64,000 nucleotides of DNA from Streptomyces sp. NBC_00690 (GTDB lineage: Bacteria > Actinomycetota > Actinomycetes > Streptomycetales > Streptomycetaceae). Shown piece by piece: positions 60,372 to 64,000 of the stretch (position 1 is the first letter of the stretch; every line of letters starts with the position of its first letter). The stretch lies in assembly GCF_036226685.1 (NCBI RefSeq), contig NZ_CP109009.1:8583501-8647500 (forward strand), written 5' to 3'. Under the pieces are notes generated by a model. That model was given only the letters and a program-made list of their open reading frames with translations. It was not told the origin of the DNA and did no database searches. The position numbers were made by a program, and so were the translations under genes.

Positions 60372-61643
60372 GTGGCCGCCAGCCCGCAGTCCCCGCCCAA
60401 GGTCGCCACCGCCCAGCCCGGCGCCACCTTCGACCGGCTTCGACGCCATCTGTCACGCGGGGTCGCGCTGGCCGCGGAATCGATGGGCAACGGAGCCGTG
60501 GAAGCCTTTGCCGCAGGAGCCTCGATCACCCTCTCGGACCGGCGCACCGCCCTGGACTTTGGGTCCTACTCGGTCGCCCTCCTCGGACACCGCCACCCCG
60601 GTGTCGTCGAGGCCGTGCACCGTCAGTTGGCGACGATGCCCACCTCCACCCGGGCGCTCGCCAACCCGGTCACCGCGGAGGCCGCCGCCACCCTTGTCGA
60701 CTACTTCGGCGGCGCCCTGCCCAAGGTCCATTTCGGCTTGAACGGCTCCGACGCCGTGGAAGCGGCGGTCAAACTGGCCCGCCTCGCCACCGGTAGGGAC
60801 CGGGTGCTGGCGGTACGGGGTGGCTACCACGGCACCTCCCTCGGCGCACTCGCGCTGACGCACCACCCCGGGTTGCGGGCCGGGTTGCGCGGCTGTGTGT
60901 CACAGACCGTCCACCTGGATCCGTTCGAACCCGCCGCCGTCATGGACGAGATCGCGCGGGGGCCGGTCGCGGCCCTCGTGTTCGAACCCGTACAGGGGGA
61001 GAACGGCGCCTTTCCCCTACCGACGGATGTGCTGCACCGCTGGGCCCTCGATGCCAGGGCCCACGGCGCCTTCGTCATCGCGGACGAGATCCAGAGCGGG
61101 CTGCGCCGGTGTGGCGAACGCTCGGTCGCCCTTGCCGAAGGGCTCCCCGTGGACGCCGTCCTGACCGGCGGACCGCTGGGCGGCGGAGTGATGCCTCTGT
61201 CCGCCGTGGTCTGTACGGAGGTGCTCTACCGACCGCTCGGCGCGGACCCCCTGCTGCACACCTCCACCTTCGGGGGGCACCCCCTCAGCTGCGCCGCGCT
61301 CCCGGCCGCGCTGGACGCGATCGAAGGACTCGCCGACCACGGTCGATCGCTGGCCGACGGGCTGGCCAACGGGTTGCGCGGACTCCACGATCTCCACCCC
61401 CGGATGCTCAGCGGATTCCGAGGCCGCGGGCTGCTCTGGAGCATCGGATTCACCGCCCCCCACATGGCCGGCGAGGTGATCGTGAGGCTGGCCGATGCGG
61501 GCCTCCTGGTATCGCCCTGCCTCAGCGATCCCCGGAGTGTACGGCTGCTCCCTCCGCTCACCACCACCCACGCCGAACTCGACCAGGCGCTCGGCATTCT
61601 CGACAGCGCACTGACCGACGTGGCCCGCCGAGGAACCTTCTGA
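60372..61643 (+). CDS. Class III aminotransferase homologue without PLP lysine
   Basis: A 423-residue protein with the full class III fold. GLNGSDAVEAAVKLAR binds the cofactor phosphate, VRGGYHGTSLGAL is the aromatic stacking region, ADEIQSGLRRCGE holds the Asp for the pyridine nitrogen, and HTSTFGGHPLSCAAL completes the phosphate site. The PLP-lysine segment, normally like VLLGKALSGG, reads VLTGGPLGGG, so Gly267 stands where the Schiff-base Lys should be. It cannot be an ordinary aminotransferase; it might use another lysine, bind without catalysis, or do non-Schiff-base chemistry. GTG 60372 has AGGAGG. It is convergent with the regulator. Confidence 0.88.
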   Translation: MAASPQSPPKVATAQPGATFDRLRRHLSRGVALAAESMGNGAVEAFAAGASITLSDRRTALDFGSYSVALLGHRHPGVVEAVHRQLATMPTSTRALANPVTAEAAATLVDYFGGALPKVHFGLNGSDAVEAAVKLARLATGRDRVLAVRGGYHGTSLGALALTHHPGLRAGLRGCVSQTVHLDPFEPAAVMDEIARGPVAALVFEPVQGENGAFPLPTDVLHRWALDARAHGAFVIADEIQSGLRRCGERSVALAEGLPVDAVLTGGPLGGGVMPLSAVVCTEVLYRPLGADPLLHTSTFGGHPLSCAALPAALDAIEGLADHGRSLADGLANGLRGLHDLHPRMLSGFRGRGLLWSIGFTAPHMAGEVIVRLADAGLLVSPCLSDPRSVRLLPPLTTTHAELDQALGILDSALTDVARRGTF

Positions 61644-61688
61644 TGCATGGTCACCGTCCGATATGACGTCGGGTGCACCCTTCGTGGA

Positions 61689-64000
61689 TCACTGTCCCGC
61701 GGTCAGCCGCCGCAGGGTCTGTTCGGCCTTGTCACCGTCGACCGCCCCGAGTCCGCGGTACAACGCCACCGACTCCCGTACACAGGCGATCGCGCGGTCG
61801 CGTTGTCCGAGTTCGGCGAGCGCCTCACCGAGCGTGGCCAGCGCGCGGGCCTCAGCCCTGGTCATCGCCGTCTCCCGACCGATCTCCACGGCCTGTTCGG
61901 CTGCCCCTGCCGCTGCCTGGGCGTCCGCGCACAACAGATGGGTCTCCGCGATCCGATGCAGGACGTGGGCCTCCAGATACCGCATGCCCAACTCTCGGCT
62001 CAGCTCCAAGGACGCCGCATAGCAACGCATGGCGGCCTCCGTGTCACCGAGCTGCCGCCACGCGGTGCCGCGATGGATCAGCGTCTGGGCCTCGCCCATG
62101 GAGTCACCGAGCCGTCGATACAGCGCGAGTCCATCCCCGCTGGTGACGATCGCCTCGCGGTGCTCCTCCATCATGACGTGGGAGAACGTCAGATTGCCGA
62201 GCGCGTTCGCCTCGGCCGACAGATTGCCGGTGGCCTGCTGCAGTTCCCGTGCCTGAGTCAGCAGGGCTACCGTCTTGGCGTCGTGGCCGTGGCGATGGGC
62301 CGTCACCAACGCTCGTACGATGAGCACCTCGGCGAGCACCAGCTGATCGTCCTGGCCGCGGCAGATCGCCTCTGCCCGTTCGATGGGGGCCTCGGCCTCT
62401 TCGGACCGACTGATCTGCCAGAGCCCACCGCCGAGCATGTAGAGCGCTCCGGCCTCCTCCCGCGCGAGTCCGGCGCGCCTGCTGCCGTCAGCGATCGCCT
62501 GGCCCAACTCCACGATGTCGTACCAGGCGTAGGTGCGCTCCAACAGCGGGTCCAGCCCCAACAGCAGGTCCGCGGCCGTGCCCATCAACGACGGCGCCCG
62601 CCTCACGGTCTGTCCCAGGACCCGCAGCACGAAGTCCCGTTCGCGATCGAACCACGCAAGGGCGGCGTGCGCATCGAGGAAACCGATCCCCTCCGATGCC
62701 TCAGGCGCCAGCCGTTCGGCTATCAGATGACCCGGCCGCACCACGCGATAGGCGTGACGGACGGTGGCGAGGAGGAAGTCGAGCAGATTCGCCAGACAGT
62801 GCGTGATCTCCGCGTCGGAGTCGGTCTCGGCGCTCAGATGGCGTGCGAACAACCGCAACAGATCGTGGTAGCGATAGCTTCCGGCCCGGGGTGACTGCAA
62901 CAGGCTGGCATCGAGGAGGGCGTCGAGCACGTCTTCCGCGTCGTACTCGTCGACGCCGAGCAGCGCGGCAGCACAGCTCAGCGAGACGGTCGCCGCATCG
63001 GGCAGCGCCAGCAGCCGAAATGCTCGCGCGAGTACGGGATCGAGCTGGTCGTATCCGAGCCTGAAGCACGCCTGCACATTGAGGTCCCCGGTACGCAGCT
63101 GGTCGAGGCCGCGGCGCTCGTCCGCGAGCCTGCGCAGACACTCGGCGATGCTCGTACCGGGGCGGGCGAGCAACCGACAGGCGATCACGCGCACCGCCAG
63201 GGGCAGATGCCCACAGGCGGCCAGCAGTTCCTCGGCTGCTTCCGGTTCGGCGGCCACCCGCGCGGGGCCGACCACGGAGGTGAACAGCTCCAGGGACTCG
63301 GTGGGGGCGAGCGGGTCGAGATCGACGGGGTGCGCGGGGACGGCGGTCATCCGTGCGCGGCTCGTGACGATCACGGCACAGCCCGGATAGCCGGGGAGCA
63401 GTTGTCTGATCTGTTCCGCGTCGGTCGCGTTGTCCAACACCACCAGGACCCTGCGGCCGTGCAAGGTGGTGCGGTAGAGCGCGGCGCGTGCCTCCAAGCC
63501 CTCGGGTACGGCGGTCTCGGGGACGCCGAGTGCATGGAGGAACGCGGCCAGCACGGACGCGGGGTCCGCCGGATCCTCCTGGACGCCAGCGAGGTCCACG
63601 AAGAGTTGGCCGGCGGGGAAGTGGCCACGCACTTCATGGGCCACGTGGACCGCGAGTGAGGTCTTGCCCGCCCCGCCGATGCCGGAGATGGCGCAGATCC
63701 GCACCGCGGAACCGGCCGGTTGGGTGAGACGGGCCTTCAGTTCGGCGACCAGATCCACCCGGCCGGTGAAGTCGTCGATGTCGGTGGGTAGTTGCGCCGG
63801 CACGGGTACGGTCGCGGGGGCAGGAGCCCCCGAGGCGGCGCACAGCAGATCGGGGTCCGAGCGGAGGATCCGCTCATGGAGTTCGCCCAAGCGGGGGTCA
63901 GGGTCGATGCCCAGTTCGGTGGCGAGCGTCGTCCGGGTGTCCGCGAACACCGCCAGTGCCTCGGCCTGCCTGCCGCACTGGTAGAGCGCCCGCATCAGCA
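61689..64000 (-). CDS. SARP/AfsR-type regulator, NB-ARC and TPR (5' end beyond window)
   Basis: At least 770 residues, truncated at the right edge. The visible start is the end of a bacterial transcriptional activator domain (ALYQCGRQAEALAVFADTR, then ELGIDPDPRLGELHERIL). An NB-ARC ATPase follows with Walker A SGIGGAGKTSL and Walker B RVLVVLDNA, LPLAVRVIAC as the GLPL motif, and at least five TPRs to the C-terminus. The missing part should be the OmpR-like DNA-binding domain. AfsR-like SARPs switch on secondary-metabolite genes, so it may control the neighbouring locus at 54.6-61.6 kb. Confidence 0.92.
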   Translation of the reverse strand, partial: LMRALYQCGRQAEALAVFADTRTTLATELGIDPDPRLGELHERILRSDPDLLCAASGAPAPATVPVPAQLPTDIDDFTGRVDLVAELKARLTQPAGSAVRICAISGIGGAGKTSLAVHVAHEVRGHFPAGQLFVDLAGVQEDPADPASVLAAFLHALGVPETAVPEGLEARAALYRTTLHGRRVLVVLDNATDAEQIRQLLPGYPGCAVIVTSRARMTAVPAHPVDLDPLAPTESLELFTSVVGPARVAAEPEAAEELLAACGHLPLAVRVIACRLLARPGTSIAECLRRLADERRGLDQLRTGDLNVQACFRLGYDQLDPVLARAFRLLALPDAATVSLSCAAALLGVDEYDAEDVLDALLDASLLQSPRAGSYRYHDLLRLFARHLSAETDSDAEITHCLANLLDFLLATVRHAYRVVRPGHLIAERLAPEASEGIGFLDAHAALAWFDRERDFVLRVLGQTVRRAPSLMGTAADLLLGLDPLLERTYAWYDIVELGQAIADGSRRAGLAREEAGALYMLGGGLWQISRSEEAEAPIERAEAICRGQDDQLVLAEVLIVRALVTAHRHGHDAKTVALLTQARELQQATGNLSAEANALGNLTFSHVMMEEHREAIVTSGDGLALYRRLGDSMGEAQTLIHRGTAWRQLGDTEAAMRCYAASLELSRELGMRYLEAHVLHRIAETHLLCADAQAAAGAAEQAVEIGRETAMTRAEARALATLGEALAELGQRDRAIACVRESVALYRGLGAVDGDKAEQTLRRLTAGQ

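Overview
The window is high-GC actinomycete DNA, almost certainly from a Streptomyces or close relative. The evidence is strong third-position GC bias with long antisense shadow frames, frequent GTG/TTG starts behind GGAGG-type ribosome sites, rare TTA (bldA-type) leucine codons in six genes, a c-di-AMP riboswitch in front of a LysM cell-wall hydrolase, RsbW/STAS/PP2C partner-switching genes and a SARP/AfsR-type regulator. No tRNA, rRNA, CRISPR array or complete insertion sequence was seen.

Layout. 0.3-11 kb holds mixed single genes: two methyltransferases, a DUF779 protein, an F420-type nitroreductase-fold protein, a PAS-LuxR regulator, an RsbW-like kinase, a P450 and a proton antiporter. 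10.1-22.5 kb is the most distinctive region: three plus-strand genes (a membrane protein and two P-loop NTPases) converge on a minus-strand operon (short FxsA-like precursor, 1.2 kb-residue ParA/TIR/NB-ARC/TPR protein, an unrecognised protein). Divergent from that operon are a radical SAM/SPASM maturase of FxsB type and an HExxH-type peptide hydroxylase. Together this is a RiPP locus of the FxSxx-COOH class, but its precursor ends YQDLI, a Tyr-x-Asp version of the Phe-x-Ser signature. 22.6-31.8 kb carries a riboswitch-controlled LysM/transglycosylase, a MarR-MFS efflux pair, a PNPOx-fold protein, and secreted M4 and S41 peptidases.

32.2-41.3 kb is an eight-gene minus-strand operon: a polyamine-type ABC importer followed by a cupin, an acetylpolyamine-amidohydrolase/HDAC-type enzyme, an M24 peptidase-fold hydrolase and a DadA/PuuB-like FAD oxidase. 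A TetR regulator is divergent from it, with a near-perfect palindrome between them. 41.4-45.6 kb contains a serine hydrolase, a STAS anti-anti-sigma factor, a MarR regulator, a PP2C/SpoIIE phosphatase and a membrane protein. 45.6-46.8 kb is degraded sequence with a CPBP-protease remnant.

46.8-54.4 kb holds two adjacent paralogous secreted subtilase-fold proteins (about 1200 residues each). Both lack the catalytic serine, the second has also lost the aspartate and histidine, and both carry a TTA codon in the signal peptide. 54.6-64 kb looks like an undescribed small biosynthetic locus. It has a chaplin-like secreted peptide whose stop overlaps the start of a TTC38-like TPR protein, then a sulfotransferase-like protein and an MFS transporter. 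These are followed by a SUMF1-type protein on the other strand, a small START-fold protein, a class III aminotransferase homologue without the PLP lysine, and a SARP/NB-ARC/TPR regulator running off the right edge.
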